From contig NZ_CP021768.1 in assembly GCF_002192255.1 (NCBI RefSeq), positions 390,001 through 454,000 on the forward strand: a stretch of DNA of 64,000 bases, given 5' to 3'. Numbering within the stretch: the stretch's first letter is position 1; each line of letters opens with the position of its first letter. The notes under the pieces are model-generated. The model did no database searches, was not told where the DNA came from, and worked only from the letters and a program-made list of their open reading frames with translations. The position numbers were made by a program, and so were the translations under genes. Below, in pieces: positions 54,231-63,800 of the stretch. This DNA comes from Stenotrophomonas sp. WZN-1. Lineage in GTDB: Bacteria > Pseudomonadota > Gammaproteobacteria > Xanthomonadales > Xanthomonadaceae.

Positions 54231-54719
54231 ATGAACGTCCGACTGCGCGCACTGTTGTTGTCCCTGATGCTGGTGCCGGCCACCGTGCTGGCCCAGCAGA
54301 CCGCCGAGCGTTCGGCGGCCTACGCGGTGGAAACCGGTGACAGCTGGGTCGATGCCCAGCTGCAGGACATCAACCACTACGCCGAACGCTACCCCGACGC
54401 CTTCCTCGACGAGGTGTCGCGCTACGCCGACGTACCACGCGGGTATGTCAGCGCGCTGTTCACCACCCATGGCTGGCAGGCCGGGGATATCTATTTCGCC
54501 TGCTTCTGGGCCAAGGCCAGCGGCCAGACCTGCCGCGATAGCGTGCGCGCCTTCAGCCAGGACCCGGCCGGCGGCTGGGAGGCGGTGGTGAAGCGGATGC
54601 CGGCCAAGTCGGAGAACCTGCACTACCGCGCGCTGCGCCACGCCATCGTGGCCAGCTACCAGCACTGGGACCGGCCGATCACCCTGGATGCCACCCTGAA
54701 GCGCCAGCTCAAGCGGTAG
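54231..54719 (+). CDS. Hypothetical exported protein
   Basis: A 162-aa protein with a signal peptide (ending TVLAQQ) and a helical domain containing DSWVDAQLQDINHYAERYPDAFLDEVSRY and two cysteines (YFACFWAK, GQTCRD) that may form a disulfide. No known motif is seen. CGGAG is close to the ATG, and CAGAAT lies just before it. It follows the HAD gene by 31 nt and may share its transcript. Homologues, if any, are probably limited to xanthomonads. Confidence 0.75.
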   Translation: MNVRLRALLLSLMLVPATVLAQQTAERSAAYAVETGDSWVDAQLQDINHYAERYPDAFLDEVSRYADVPRGYVSALFTTHGWQAGDIYFACFWAKASGQTCRDSVRAFSQDPAGGWEAVVKRMPAKSENLHYRALRHAIVASYQHWDRPITLDATLKRQLKR

Positions 54720-54732
54720 TGCCGAGCTGCGC

Positions 54733-54814
54733 CTGGTGGGTGCGAACCTTGGTTCGCACTGATCTGTCAGGGGCCAGTGCAGAAGCAGCGCGAACCAAGG
54801 TTCGCACCCACCAG
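54733..54814. repeat. 25-bp perfect inverted repeat (GGTGCGAACC type)
   Basis: Arms 54733-54757 and 54790-54814, each containing CTGGTGGGTGCGAACCTTGG or its complement, are exact reverse complements with a 32-nt loop. A related element (GGTGCCAACC) lies at 61100-61182. Confidence 0.88.
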
Positions 54815-54919
54815 GCCTACCTGGGCCAGGCGTCATGTTGCTGTGCATATCGCCGCCGCGGCGCGCTCCGGCGACAATACGGGTTCGAGCTGTTCCCCGT
54901 TCCCGTAATCGAGTGACTG

Positions 54920-56281
54920 ATGAGCGCCTCTTTCGTTTCGCCTGATGTGATCCGCCGCCTGTTCGCGCAGGCCATGTCCCGCATGTACCGCACCGAAGTG
55001 CCGCTGTACGGCACGCTGGTGGAACTGGTGGAGCGGATCAACGCGCAGGTGCTGGAGCAGGACCCGGCGCTGGCCGCGCAGCTGCTGCGCAACGACGAGC
55101 GTGCGCGCCTGGATGAAGAGCGCCATGGCGCGATCCGCGTCGGCACCGTGCAGGAACTGGCGACGCTGCGCCGCCTGTTCGCGGTGATGGGCATGTTCCC
55201 GGTCGGCTACTACGACCTGTCGGTGGCCGGCGTGCCGGTGCACTCCACCGCGTTCCGGCCGCTGACGGGCGCCGCGCTGGCGCAGAACCCGTTCCGCGTG
55301 TTCACCTCGCTGCTGCGCCTGGAGCTGATCGAAGACGAAGCGCTGCGTGCCGAATCGGCGCGCATCCTCGAACGCCGCCGCATCTTCACCGACGGCGCGC
55401 TGGCGCTGATCGACCAGGCCGAGCGTGATGGCGGGCTGTCGCAGGCCGATGCCGAGCGTTTCGTCGATGAAGCACTGGAAACCTTCCGCTGGCACGGCGA
55501 TGCCACCGTCGACCTGCCGACCTACCACGCCCTGCACAACGCGCATCGGCTGGTGGCCGACGTGGTCAGCTTCCGTGGCCCGCACATCAACCACCTGACC
55601 CCGCGCACGCTGGATATCGACGCAGCGCAGGCGGCGATGATCGAGCATGGCATGGCCGCCAAGGCGGTGATCGAAGGCCCGCCGCGCCGTGCCTGCCCGA
55701 TCCTGCTGCGGCAGACCAGCTTCAAGGCGCTGGAAGAAGCCGTGCATTTCCCGGACAGCGAGGGTGGCGATGCCGGCACCCATACCGCGCGCTTCGGCGA
55801 GATTGAACAACGTGGCCTTGCGCTGACCCCAAAGGGCCGCGCGCTGTACGACCAGCTGCTGGCGCAGGCACGCGATGCCGGTGGCGAAGGCAGCACCGGC
55901 GGCGACTACGGCCAGCGCCTGCAGGCGGTGTTCGCCAGCTTCCCGGATGACCATGACACGCTGCGCCAGGAAGGCCTGGGCTATTACCGCTACCAGCTGA
56001 CCGACGCCGGCCGCGCCGCGCCGGAGCGCGTGGCTGATCTGCCGGCCGAAGTGCTGGTGGCTGCCGGCCTGGCCACCGCCGACCCGATCGTCTACGAGGA
56101 TTTCCTGCCGGTCAGTGCCGCGGGCATCTTCCAGTCGAACCTGGGCGGTGAAGAGCAGCGCGCCTATGCCGCGCATGCGAACCGCGAGGCCTTCGAGCAG
56201 GCCTTGGGCGTGGCGGTGAATGACGAGTTCGAGATCTACGAGCGGCTGCAGGCCGAATCGCTGGCGGCGCTGCGCACCTGA
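54920..56281 (+). CDS. hglS: 2-oxoadipate dioxygenase/decarboxylase HglS (DUF1338, YdcJ)
   Basis: A 453-aa Fe(II) enzyme that turns 2-oxoadipate into 2-hydroxyglutarate, the last unusual step of D-lysine breakdown in Pseudomonas putida. Expected ligands line up: His108 in PVHSTAFRP (with Arg113 binding the keto-acid), His222/His225 in GPHINHLTPR, and Glu294 in RFGEIEQRG. The length is normal. None of the earlier lysine-degradation genes is beside it, so the pathway link is by family only. The ATG lies after TCGAGTGACTG, without a good ribosome site. Confidence 0.88.
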   Translation: MSASFVSPDVIRRLFAQAMSRMYRTEVPLYGTLVELVERINAQVLEQDPALAAQLLRNDERARLDEERHGAIRVGTVQELATLRRLFAVMGMFPVGYYDLSVAGVPVHSTAFRPLTGAALAQNPFRVFTSLLRLELIEDEALRAESARILERRRIFTDGALALIDQAERDGGLSQADAERFVDEALETFRWHGDATVDLPTYHALHNAHRLVADVVSFRGPHINHLTPRTLDIDAAQAAMIEHGMAAKAVIEGPPRRACPILLRQTSFKALEEAVHFPDSEGGDAGTHTARFGEIEQRGLALTPKGRALYDQLLAQARDAGGEGSTGGDYGQRLQAVFASFPDDHDTLRQEGLGYYRYQLTDAGRAAPERVADLPAEVLVAAGLATADPIVYEDFLPVSAAGIFQSNLGGEEQRAYAAHANREAFEQALGVAVNDEFEIYERLQAESLAALRT

Positions 56282-56292
56282 TCCAGGACATC

Positions 56293-56354
56293 CGCCGGGC
56301 ATGGCCCGGCGCTACCAAGGTGCGCTGCGCGGTAGCGCCGGGCCCTGCCCGGCG
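56293..56354. repeat. Inverted pair of SMAG repeats
   Basis: CGCCGGGCATGGCCCGGCG-CTAC (56293) and GTAGCGCCGGGCCCTGCCC (56332) between convergent hglS and the CoA-transferase gene. Confidence 0.88.
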
Positions 56355-56371
56355 AGCGCGTAGCGCGGGCT

Positions 56372-57886
56372 TCAGCCCTTCATCGTGCCGGTATCCAGCC
56401 AGCGCTGGTGCCACGACAGCGCTTCCGGCAGCAGGTGCGGGGTGTGCTTGCCGTAGCTCTCGCGGCTGGCACGGTCGAAGTAGTCCTGCAGCTGCGGACG
56501 GAAATCCGGGTGCGCGCAGTTGTCGATCAGCACCTGCGCGCGCTTGCGCGGGGTCAGGCCACGCAGATCAGCCAGGCCCTGCTCGGTCACGATCACCGAC
56601 ACGTCGTGTTCGGTGTGGTCGACATGGCTGGCCATCGGCACGATCGCCGAGATGGTGCCGTTCTTCGCGGTGGACGGGCTGAGGAACGCCGACAGGAAAC
56701 CGTTGCGGGCGAAGTCACCGGAACCGCCAATACCGTTCATGATCCGCGTGCCCATCACGTGCGTCGAATTGACGTTGCCGTAGATGTCCACCTCGATCAT
56801 GCCGTTCATGCCGATGCAGCCAAGGCGGCGCACCAGTTCCGGATGGTTGGAGATTTCCTGCGTGCGCATGATGATGCGTTCGCGGTAGAAATCGATGTGT
56901 TCCTTGAACGTCTCGTTGGCCTGCGGGCTCAGTGCGAAGCCGGTGCACGAGGCGTAGCTCAGCACGCCGTCGCGCAGCAGGTCGAGCATGCCGTCCTGGA
57001 TCACCTCGGTGAACGCGGCCAGGTCGCGGAAACCGCTCTTGGCCAGGCCGGCCAGCACCGCGTTCGGGATGTTGCCCACGCCCGATTGCAGCGGCAGCAG
57101 GTTCGGCGGCAGGCGGCCCTTCTTCACCTCGTGCTTGAGGAACTCGATCAGGTGCGAGGCGATCTGCTCGCTGGTCGCATCGATCGGGCTGAACGGGCTG
57201 TTGCGGTCCGGGCCGTTGGTGCGCACCACGGCCACGATCTTGTCCGGGTCGCAGCGCAGCGCGGTGTCGCCGATGCGGTCGTTGGCGTTCACCAGCGGAA
57301 TCGGCTTGCGGTGCGGCGGCAGCGCCGTGCCGTAGTAGATGTCATGCATGCCGTCGACGCCGGCCGGCTGCCATTCGTTGACCTCGACGATCACCTTCTT
57401 CGCCAGGTCCAGCCAGGTCTTGTTGTTGCCCACCGAGGTGGAGGGCACCAGCGAGCCATCCTCGCGGATGGCCGAGACTTCGATCACGGCGGTATCGATC
57501 TCGCCGTAGAAGCCAAACCACACGTGCTGGGCCACGTGGCTGAGGTGGATGTCGATGTAATCCAGCTTGCCCTCGTTGATGCGGTTGCGCGCATCCGGGT
57601 CGCTCTGGAACGGCATGCGCATGGCGATGCCATCGGCCTTGGCCAGCGCGCCATCAAGCTCCGGCGCGGTGGAGGCGCCGGTCATCAGCTTGATCTGGAA
57701 GGGCTGGCCCTGGGCGTGCACCGCTTCGATGCGGCGCGCCAGTTCCACGGGAACGGCCTTGGGATACCCGGAGCCGGTAAAGCCGCTCATGGCCACGGTT
57801 TCACCGGGCTGGATCAGCGCGGCTGCGGCCTCGGCGGAGACCACGCGGTCACGGAGACGCGCGTTGGCGATGCGATCAACAGACAT
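56372..57886 (-). CDS. Acetyl-CoA hydrolase/transferase family protein (acetate/succinate CoA-transferase)
   Basis: A 504-aa class I CoA-transferase of the AarC/Ach1 type. The catalytic glutamate is Glu294 in FTEVIQD, the same number as in AarC of Acetobacter. The conserved [13 protein letters not shown] and [12 protein letters not shown] frame the oxyanion and CoA sites. It most likely moves CoA between succinyl-CoA and acetate, helping acetate use or overflow. It begins [15 protein letters not shown]; the ATG at 57886 follows a GATAAT hexamer further upstream on the minus strand. Confidence 0.93.
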   Translation of the reverse strand: MSVDRIANARLRDRVVSAEAAAALIQPGETVAMSGFTGSGYPKAVPVELARRIEAVHAQGQPFQIKLMTGASTAPELDGALAKADGIAMRMPFQSDPDARNRINEGKLDYIDIHLSHVAQHVWFGFYGEIDTAVIEVSAIREDGSLVPSTSVGNNKTWLDLAKKVIVEVNEWQPAGVDGMHDIYYGTALPPHRKPIPLVNANDRIGDTALRCDPDKIVAVVRTNGPDRNSPFSPIDATSEQIASHLIEFLKHEVKKGRLPPNLLPLQSGVGNIPNAVLAGLAKSGFRDLAAFTEVIQDGMLDLLRDGVLSYASCTGFALSPQANETFKEHIDFYRERIIMRTQEISNHPELVRRLGCIGMNGMIEVDIYGNVNSTHVMGTRIMNGIGGSGDFARNGFLSAFLSPSTAKNGTISAIVPMASHVDHTEHDVSVIVTEQGLADLRGLTPRKRAQVLIDNCAHPDFRPQLQDYFDRASRESYGKHTPHLLPEALSWHQRWLDTGTMKG

Positions 57887-58076
57887 GACGACAGTGTTTC
57901 TGGGGGGAAAGCCGATTATCGGCCATCCTCATCCGTACGGGGGGTTCTACCTTCGTGGAATGGCTTTTCCCTGCAGGGGTCACCCATACCCACCGGTTTT
58001 GTTTTGCAGTGCAGCGTGCAAAGTGCTTTCGCAGCCCGCACGATGGCCCTGCATCCCGACGTGGGGGAGGGAGCAG

Positions 58077-58112
58077 AGCCCGCTGGCAGTTCGCTGCAAG
58101 CGGGCTTTTTTA
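58077..58112 (+). terminator. Orphan terminator in the 57887-58250 gap
   Basis: AGCCCGCT-N-AGCGGGCTTTTTT, a strong stem and T-run with no protein gene before it on this strand. The 364-nt gap otherwise holds a SMAG pair and the glnE -10; a short transcript from about 57960 is possible but no promoter is clear. Confidence 0.75.
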
Positions 58113-58152
58113 TTGCCTGTCGCCCAGTATGAATGCGCGGTCCTCATTATCG

Positions 58153-58230
58153 GTAGTGCCGGCCGCTGGCCGGCAACTGCGGGAGGCTGCGGCGGAATCA
58201 TCGGATCTGCCGGCCAGCGGCCGGCACGAC
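58153..58230. repeat. Inverted pair of SMAG repeats
   Basis: GTAGTGCCGGCCGCTGGCC (58153) and TGCCGGCCAGCGGCCGGCA (58208) just before glnE. Confidence 0.88.
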
Positions 58231-58238
58231 CGGGTCGA

Positions 58239-58244
58239 TACAAT
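58239..58244 (+). promoter_or_regulatory. -10 element of glnE, leaderless start likely
   Basis: TACAAT (five of six to consensus) ends six bases before the glnE ATG. No Shine-Dalgarno site fits between. Confidence 0.55.
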
Positions 58245-58250
58245 CAGCCC

Positions 58251-61046
58251 ATGACCCTCGCCCCCGCTGACCTGCCCGCCTCCCTGCAGCCCCTTGTCGA
58301 CCGCGCGCTGGCGCGTCTGGCCCAGGTGCTGCCCGAGCCCGTTCCTGCCGACCTGTTGCCGTTGCTGACCCGGCTGGCGGTGGCCAGCGACTTCGCGCTG
58401 GACACCCTCGTGCGGCAACCGGCCTTGCTGGCACAGCTGGCCGCGCCCGGCTGCCCGCCGATCCCGGCGCCGGTGCTCGATCCGCTGCAGCCCAGCGACT
58501 GGCCGGCGCAGATCCGGCGCTGGCGCACCGCGATGTCCACGCGGCTGATCTGGCGCGACCTGACCGGCCTGGACGACGTGGCGCAGACCCTGGCCGGCGC
58601 CACCGCTTTGGCCGAAGATTGCCTGCGGCTGGCACTGGACGCCCTGCAGCAGGAATTCGCCCAACGCCACGGCGTGGTCCGCGATGGCGAAGGCGCGCCG
58701 CAGCAGCTGGTGGTGTTCGGCCTCGGCAAGCTCGGCGGTGGCGAGCTCAACTTCAGTTCCGATGTGGATCTGGTCTACGCCTATCCGCAGGGCGGTGAAT
58801 CCGATGGACCGCGTCCGTTGGCTGCCGAGGAGTACTTTGCTCGCCTCGGCCAGCGCCTGGCCAAGCTGCTGGACGAAACCACCGTCGATGGCTTCAGCCA
58901 CCGCGTCGACCTGCGCCTGCGCCCGTTCGGCAGCGCCGGTCGCGTCGCGCTGTCGTTCGCGGCGATGGACCAGTACTTCCAGCGCGAGGGCCGCGACTGG
59001 GAACGCTACGCCTGGCTGAAGGCGCGCGCAGTGGCCGGCGACATTGATGCCGGTGAAACGTGGCTGCAGACCCTGCGCCCGTTCGTGTACCGCCGCTACC
59101 TGGACTTCACCGCACTCGACGGCCTGCGCGAGATGAAGGCGGCGATCACCGCCGAAGTCGCGCGCCGCGAACTGCACGACGACATCAAGCGCGGCGCCGG
59201 TGGCATCCGCGAAATCGAATTCCTGTGCCAGGCGCTGCAGCTGATCCGCGGTGGCCGTGAGCCGGCGCTGCGCGAGCGCCGCCTGCTGGTGGCGCTGGAC
59301 GCGCTGGTGGCCGGCGGGCAGATCGCGCCCGAGGATGGCAGCGCACTACGCGAGGCCTACCTGTTCCTGCGCCGGTTGGAGAACCGCCTGCAGATGCTGC
59401 GCGATGCACAGACCCACGTGCTGCCCGGCGACATGCTGGACCGCGAGCGCATCGCCGTCGGCCTCGGCTACCCGGACTGGGAGGTGCTGCGCGCGGCACT
59501 GGCCGTGCAGCAGCAGCGGGTCAGTACCGAATTCGCCGCGCTGCTGGCGCCGCGCAAGGGCCAAGCCGCGCCCGATGCACTGGCCAACTACTGGCGCAGC
59601 CTGCCCGAAGGCAGCAATGCGCCGCTGCTGGCCGAAGCCGGTTTCCTCGATGCCAATGGCGCCGACCAGTCGCTGCGCGATTTCGCGCAGGGCACCGGCG
59701 TGAAGTCGTTGTCCGATGCCGCGCGTGCGCGGCTGGATCGCGTGCTGCCCGCGTTGCTGCATGCGGCCACGCGTTCGCCGCAGCCCGATGCTGCGCTCAA
59801 GCGCGTGCTTGGCCTGCTGCAGGCGGTGCTGCGCCGGACCAGTTATCTCGCGCTGCTGGACGAACAACCGAGCGCATTGGCGCGTCTGGTCGATGTGCTG
59901 GCGCGCAGCGCGCTGCTGGCCGAGCGACTGGCCGCGTACCCGCTGCTGCTGGACGAACTGCTGGACGTGCGCGTGTCCGGGCCGATGCCCGATGCCGCCG
60001 GCATGCTGGCCGAGTGCCAGCAGGTGCTGGCGGTGGAAGATCCCGAATCCGCACTGCGCTGGCTCAACGAGACGCGGCTGGCACTCAGCTTCCGCATGGC
60101 GATGGCCACGCTGGACGGCCGCCAGGGCGCGGTGGACAGCACGCGGCAACTGGCCGAACTGGCGCAGGCGGTGGTGGTCACCGTGCTGGCGATGGCCGAG
60201 GCGGACATGCGCGCCGCACACGGCGAGATTCCCGGTGGTCGTTTCGCGATCATCGGCTATGGCAGCCTCGGTGGGCTTGAACTGGGCTTCGGTTCCGACC
60301 TGGACCTGGTATTCCTGCACGACAATCCGGCCGGCGTGGATGCCAGCGATGGCGCGCGTCCGCTGGAGCCGGGGCGCTGGTATGCGCGCCTGGCGCAGAA
60401 GGTGATGGCGCTGCTTGGTGCGGTCACCGCTGCCGGGCGTCTGTACGACATCGACGTGCGCCTGCGCCCGGATGGCGGCAAGGGTTCGCTGGTGTCTTCG
60501 CTGGCCAGTTACACCGAATACCAGCGTGAACGCGCGTGGACCTGGGAACACCAGGCGCTGGTGCGCGCGCGTGGCGTGGCCGGCGATGCCAGCCTGCTGG
60601 CCGACTTCGAGCAGGTGCGTGCGCAGACGCTGGGCCGCGAACGCGATGCCGGTGTGCTGTATGCCGACGTGTTGAAGATGCGTGGGCGCATGCGCACCGA
60701 ACTGGACCGCAGCGATGCCGCGCGGCTGGACCTGAAGCAGGGTGCTGGCGGCGTGGTGGACCTGGAGTTCCTGCTGCAGACCGGTGTGCTTGCGCGCAGT
60801 GCGCAGCACGTGGCGTTGCTGCAGCCGCGCGATACGCCATCGTTGATCGATGCGTTGGCGGTTGTTGGTTTCCTGCCGGAAGACACCGCGCAGGCGCTGC
60901 ATGCAGCGCATGCCACATTGCTGGAGGTAGGCCTGGCCTGCACGCTGGACCGGCGCCCGCGACTGGCCCCGACCACGCCCGCGATTGAAGAGGCGTGTGC
61001 GGCGATTACGGCGGCGTGCAGAGTTGCGGAGCTGCCGTTCGCCTGA
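58251..61046 (+). CDS. glnE: Bifunctional glutamine synthetase adenylyltransferase/deadenylase
   Basis: A 931-aa enzyme that adds or removes AMP on glutamine synthetase in response to nitrogen status via PII. Two nucleotidyltransferase domains are clear: [18 protein letters not shown] (about residue 158, deadenylating half) and [18 protein letters not shown] (about residue 668, adenylylating half), each with the metal-binding SDxD. The helical domains between and after are normal. The start at 58251 gives [12 protein letters not shown]; the frame stays open far upstream but through an intergenic repeat. Confidence 0.96.
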   Translation: MTLAPADLPASLQPLVDRALARLAQVLPEPVPADLLPLLTRLAVASDFALDTLVRQPALLAQLAAPGCPPIPAPVLDPLQPSDWPAQIRRWRTAMSTRLIWRDLTGLDDVAQTLAGATALAEDCLRLALDALQQEFAQRHGVVRDGEGAPQQLVVFGLGKLGGGELNFSSDVDLVYAYPQGGESDGPRPLAAEEYFARLGQRLAKLLDETTVDGFSHRVDLRLRPFGSAGRVALSFAAMDQYFQREGRDWERYAWLKARAVAGDIDAGETWLQTLRPFVYRRYLDFTALDGLREMKAAITAEVARRELHDDIKRGAGGIREIEFLCQALQLIRGGREPALRERRLLVALDALVAGGQIAPEDGSALREAYLFLRRLENRLQMLRDAQTHVLPGDMLDRERIAVGLGYPDWEVLRAALAVQQQRVSTEFAALLAPRKGQAAPDALANYWRSLPEGSNAPLLAEAGFLDANGADQSLRDFAQGTGVKSLSDAARARLDRVLPALLHAATRSPQPDAALKRVLGLLQAVLRRTSYLALLDEQPSALARLVDVLARSALLAERLAAYPLLLDELLDVRVSGPMPDAAGMLAECQQVLAVEDPESALRWLNETRLALSFRMAMATLDGRQGAVDSTRQLAELAQAVVVTVLAMAEADMRAAHGEIPGGRFAIIGYGSLGGLELGFGSDLDLVFLHDNPAGVDASDGARPLEPGRWYARLAQKVMALLGAVTAAGRLYDIDVRLRPDGGKGSLVSSLASYTEYQRERAWTWEHQALVRARGVAGDASLLADFEQVRAQTLGRERDAGVLYADVLKMRGRMRTELDRSDAARLDLKQGAGGVVDLEFLLQTGVLARSAQHVALLQPRDTPSLIDALAVVGFLPEDTAQALHAAHATLLEVGLACTLDRRPRLAPTTPAIEEACAAITAACRVAELPFA

Positions 61047-61099
61047 CAGCCAGAACAAAGCATCATCGGAGCAATGATCTGGCCGTTGTCCTGCTGTTG

Positions 61100-61182
61100 G
61101 TAGGTGCCAACCTTTGTTGGCACAACCCATCCGCGTTCATGACCCCGGCACCAGCGTGCCAACCAAGGTTGGCACCCACCAG
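61100..61182. repeat. Inverted repeat pair (GGTGCCAACC type)
   Basis: GTAGGTGCCAACCTTTGTTG (61100) and GTGCCAACCAAGGTTGGCAC ending at about 61182 form an inverted pair between convergent glnE and the transporter gene. It resembles the pair at 54733-54814 and carries a SMAG-like GTAG. Confidence 0.82.
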
Positions 61183-61193
61183 AGCAACGGCGG

Positions 61194-61754
61194 TCAGCTG
61201 GTGGCGCGCAGTGGCGCCATCTTCCACAGCAGCGCGCGGAACGGGGCCAGCAGGCAGACGCCGATCGCCAGCTTCACCGCCAGGTCGCCGGCGGCCCAGC
61301 TCACCCACGGCAGGGTGGAACCGGCAAACGCGATCGACCAGAAAATGGTGGTATCCACCGTCGCACTGCAGGTGGTGGCCACCATCGGTGCGCGCCACCA
61401 GCTGCCCCGGCGCAACCGGTCGAACACGGTGATGTCCAGCAGCTGGGCCACGATGAAGGCCGAGCATGAGGCGATGGCGATGCGCGGGGTGGCCACCCAG
61501 ATCGACAGCAGCACCGCCACCGCGAAACCGATCCACGCCACGCGGCGCGCCGGGCCCGGGCCGAAGCGGCGGTTGATCAGATTGCTGACCAGGAACGCGA
61601 CCGGATAACTGAAGGCACCCCAGGTCAGCCAATCGTTGATCGGGTACTGCACCAGCACGTTGGACAGCAGCACCACCGCGCCCATCGCCAGCACCGCCAG
61701 CACCAGGGCGCGGGCGGTCAGCGGGGCAAACACAGGGGCAGGACGCACGGACAT
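61194..61754 (-). CDS. Queuosine precursor transporter (VUT/YhhQ family)
   Basis: A 186-aa membrane protein with six helices. YhhQ-type proteins import 7-cyano-7-deazaguanine or related precursors for queuosine in tRNA. Family marks include YPINDWLTWGAFSYPVAFLVSNL, RRVAWIGF and SAFIVAQLLDITVFDRLR. I chose the ATG at 61754; a TTG at 61772 is in frame, and neither has a strong ribosome site. Convergent with glnE. Confidence 0.88.
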   Translation of the reverse strand: MSVRPAPVFAPLTARALVLAVLAMGAVVLLSNVLVQYPINDWLTWGAFSYPVAFLVSNLINRRFGPGPARRVAWIGFAVAVLLSIWVATPRIAIASCSAFIVAQLLDITVFDRLRRGSWWRAPMVATTCSATVDTTIFWSIAFAGSTLPWVSWAAGDLAVKLAIGVCLLAPFRALLWKMAPLRATS

Positions 61755-61829
61755 GGCGAGCCAGGGGGACAAAGGGGAACGCCCATTATCCGCCCGGCCC
61801 GCGGCAAAGCCAAAACCGGTCGTTCAGCT

Positions 61830-62345
61830 TTACAGCGCTTCGCTCATCACATCGCCAGCGGCGTAGGCGGTCGGCACATAGGCCAACGCCTGGCCCTGTG
61901 CGCTCTTCACGGTCCAACCGGCACCCGCGTCGGTGGGGTCGAAGCGCACCTGCTGGCCGACCACGAAGCCAGCGATCGCGTCATCGCCTGCAGCCGCCGG
62001 CCATTGCAGCGTTGCGGTCTGGTCGGCCTTGCCGGGCACCTGCAGGTGCACCTGGCGATCACCGGCTGGCGTGGTGGCGACCTGCTTCACCTCCATCGGC
62101 GGCAGCGGAACCGCCGGCGTGCGTGCGGCAACCTTGCCGTTGCGCTCGCTGGCCTTGAACGGTGCCTTCGACAGTTCGGACAGGCCCGCCGATGCAGCGA
62201 GGGGGACCGAGACCACGATCAGCGAGGTGATCAGCACGCTCGCCTCACTGCTGTTCAACTGCGGCGCGGCGCCGGCATGGACGGTGGGCACCAGCAGCGC
62301 CGAGAGCAGCAGGGCAGAAGCGGGAACGCGCAGGCAACGGAGCAT
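61830..62345 (-). CDS. Exported hypothetical protein, paralogue of the next gene
   Basis: A 171-aa protein with a signal peptide (VPTVHAGA), a hydrophobic stretch (about residues 37-57, VLITSLIVVSVPLAASAG) and a C-terminal domain of about 75 residues. That domain, from QVATTPAGDRQVHLQV through AGWTVKSAQGQALAYVP, closely parallels the C-terminus of the protein at 62378-62881. AGGAGG lies six bases before the ATG. The function is unknown. It lies 32 nt downstream of its paralogue and is probably in the same operon. Confidence 0.8.
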   Translation of the reverse strand: MLRCLRVPASALLLSALLVPTVHAGAAPQLNSSEASVLITSLIVVSVPLAASAGLSELSKAPFKASERNGKVAARTPAVPLPPMEVKQVATTPAGDRQVHLQVPGKADQTATLQWPAAAGDDAIAGFVVGQQVRFDPTDAGAGWTVKSAQGQALAYVPTAYAAGDVMSEAL

Positions 62346-62377
62346 GGAGACCTCCTGGTCAACGTGGGGACGGCGGC

Positions 62378-62881
62378 TCAGCGCCGGTTATCGAAAATGT
62401 CGCGCGGGCCGGTGGCCTCGGGCAGGTATTCCAGTGGGCGGCCCTGGTTGTCCTTCAGCTGCCAGCCCTGGTCGGCGCCGGTCGGTTCGAAGTTCACGGT
62501 CTGGCCCACGGTGAACTGCACGGCGGGATCGCCAACGCCGCGCGGGTACTGCATCGAGGCGGTGTTCTGCGGGTTGTTGGCATCACGCAGCAGCACTTCG
62601 CGGCGGCCGTCGACGGTGGTGGCGATCCCGCTCACCTCCATCTGTGGCAGCTTGATCTGCTGCGGTCGGGCCAGCGGCTGGCCCGCCTCGGCGGCATCCT
62701 GGGCTTCCTCCGCCGCCGCTGCGCGGGCCGAGGCCACCATCTGCGTGGACATCTCCAGGCTCGGCCCCTGCGGGCCCGGGTCGTGGATGATCACGATGCG
62801 GCGCTCGGCGTGCGCGGCCGATGACCAGGCCAGCGCGCTGACGATCAGCATCGATACCAGGGAGTTGTGCAGCAGGCGCAT
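62378..62881 (-). CDS. Exported hypothetical protein, paralogue of the previous gene
   Basis: A 167-aa protein with a signal peptide (WSSAAHAE), a short helical part (MVASARAAAAEEAQDAAEAG) and the same C-terminal domain, here GIATTVDGRREVLLRD to GWQLKDNQGRPLEYLP. AAGGAGA precedes the ATG at 62881. It follows the DUF2145 gene by 19 nt, so the three genes look co-transcribed. No enzyme motif is seen; a structural or binding role is possible. Confidence 0.82.
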   Translation of the reverse strand: MRLLHNSLVSMLIVSALAWSSAAHAERRIVIIHDPGPQGPSLEMSTQMVASARAAAAEEAQDAAEAGQPLARPQQIKLPQMEVSGIATTVDGRREVLLRDANNPQNTASMQYPRGVGDPAVQFTVGQTVNFEPTGADQGWQLKDNQGRPLEYLPEATGPRDIFDNRR

Positions 62882-62900
62882 GTCGTTCTCCTTGCGGGAT

Positions 62901-63752
62901 TCAGGGCGAGGCTGCGGCGGCACCGGCCACCGGCACGTGGGGGATCACCAGTTCCTGCAGCAGCTGGCTGCGCTGGTGCAGGAAGTCGAACACCGATTCC
63001 ACCGTCACCACCGAATAGTTGCCGGAGATGCGCTCGCCGGCCGGATGGTCGGTGGTGGTGGCGTTGGCCACGAACAGGCGCGCACCCACGCGCTTGCCGA
63101 GGCCGATATGCAGCACGCTGGGCTGGTACTTCTGTTGGCGCAGCCACTGCTGCGCCTGTTCGCGCTTGACGATGGCCGGCGCGCCTTCGGCCTGCGCCAT
63201 CGCCGCGGCCAGCACCTCCAGCACCCACTGGTTGGAGTTCTGGTAGTCGGTGGCAAACGGGTAGGCGACCACGTTGTACTTGGTTTCGTGCAGCGCCTTG
63301 GGCTGGATCGAGGGCGACACCAGCATCGCTTTCAACGCCGCACGCAACGGCGCCGACGGTACACCGATGCGCAGGTCGGTGTGGCCGCCGCTCTCGCCGA
63401 CGAAGTTGCCCAGGCCCTCGTGGTACAGCTGCGAGCTGTCGGTCTTGCAGCGGTTGAGCAGGTGCATCGCGCGCCAGCGGCCGTCGTCCTCGCGCAGCAG
63501 GAAGGCCAGGTGGCTGTGGCGCAGGCCATAGCGGCTCAGGTCCTGGCCACCGCGCGCGGCCACCACCACGTCCACGTCGGGCAGCGCGTCGAGACGCTCG
63601 GCGGTGGTCCAGGCCACGTCCAGCATTGCCGCCTGCGACGCCACGCTCGGGTAGCGCTCGCGGCACTCGGTGCTGTTGGCCCAAGCGGGTGCGGTCGCCA
63701 GCAGGCTGGCGATCAGCAGCGCGGCGCGGGGCAGGCGGGAAAAACAATCCAT
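62901..63752 (-). CDS. DUF2145 domain-containing exported protein
   Basis: A 283-aa periplasmic protein with a signal peptide ending in PAWANS. It has the DUF2145 features: an early RGGQDLSRYGLRHSHLAFLLRE, then HLLNRCKTDSSQLYHEGLGNF and, later, YPFATDYQNSNQWVLEVLAAAM. The function of the family is not known; the pattern of conserved His, Asn and Cys suggests a hydrolase or a cysteine-peptidase-like fold (inference). It is first in a three-gene minus-strand run. Confidence 0.82.
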   Translation of the reverse strand: MDCFSRLPRAALLIASLLATAPAWANSTECRERYPSVASQAAMLDVAWTTAERLDALPDVDVVVAARGGQDLSRYGLRHSHLAFLLREDDGRWRAMHLLNRCKTDSSQLYHEGLGNFVGESGGHTDLRIGVPSAPLRAALKAMLVSPSIQPKALHETKYNVVAYPFATDYQNSNQWVLEVLAAAMAQAEGAPAIVKREQAQQWLRQQKYQPSVLHIGLGKRVGARLFVANATTTDHPAGERISGNYSVVTVESVFDFLHQRSQLLQELVIPHVPVAGAAAASP

Positions 63753-63800
63753 GTCGGTACCTTCAACGGCGGGCAGGCCCGCGCGCCGATCATACGCTGC

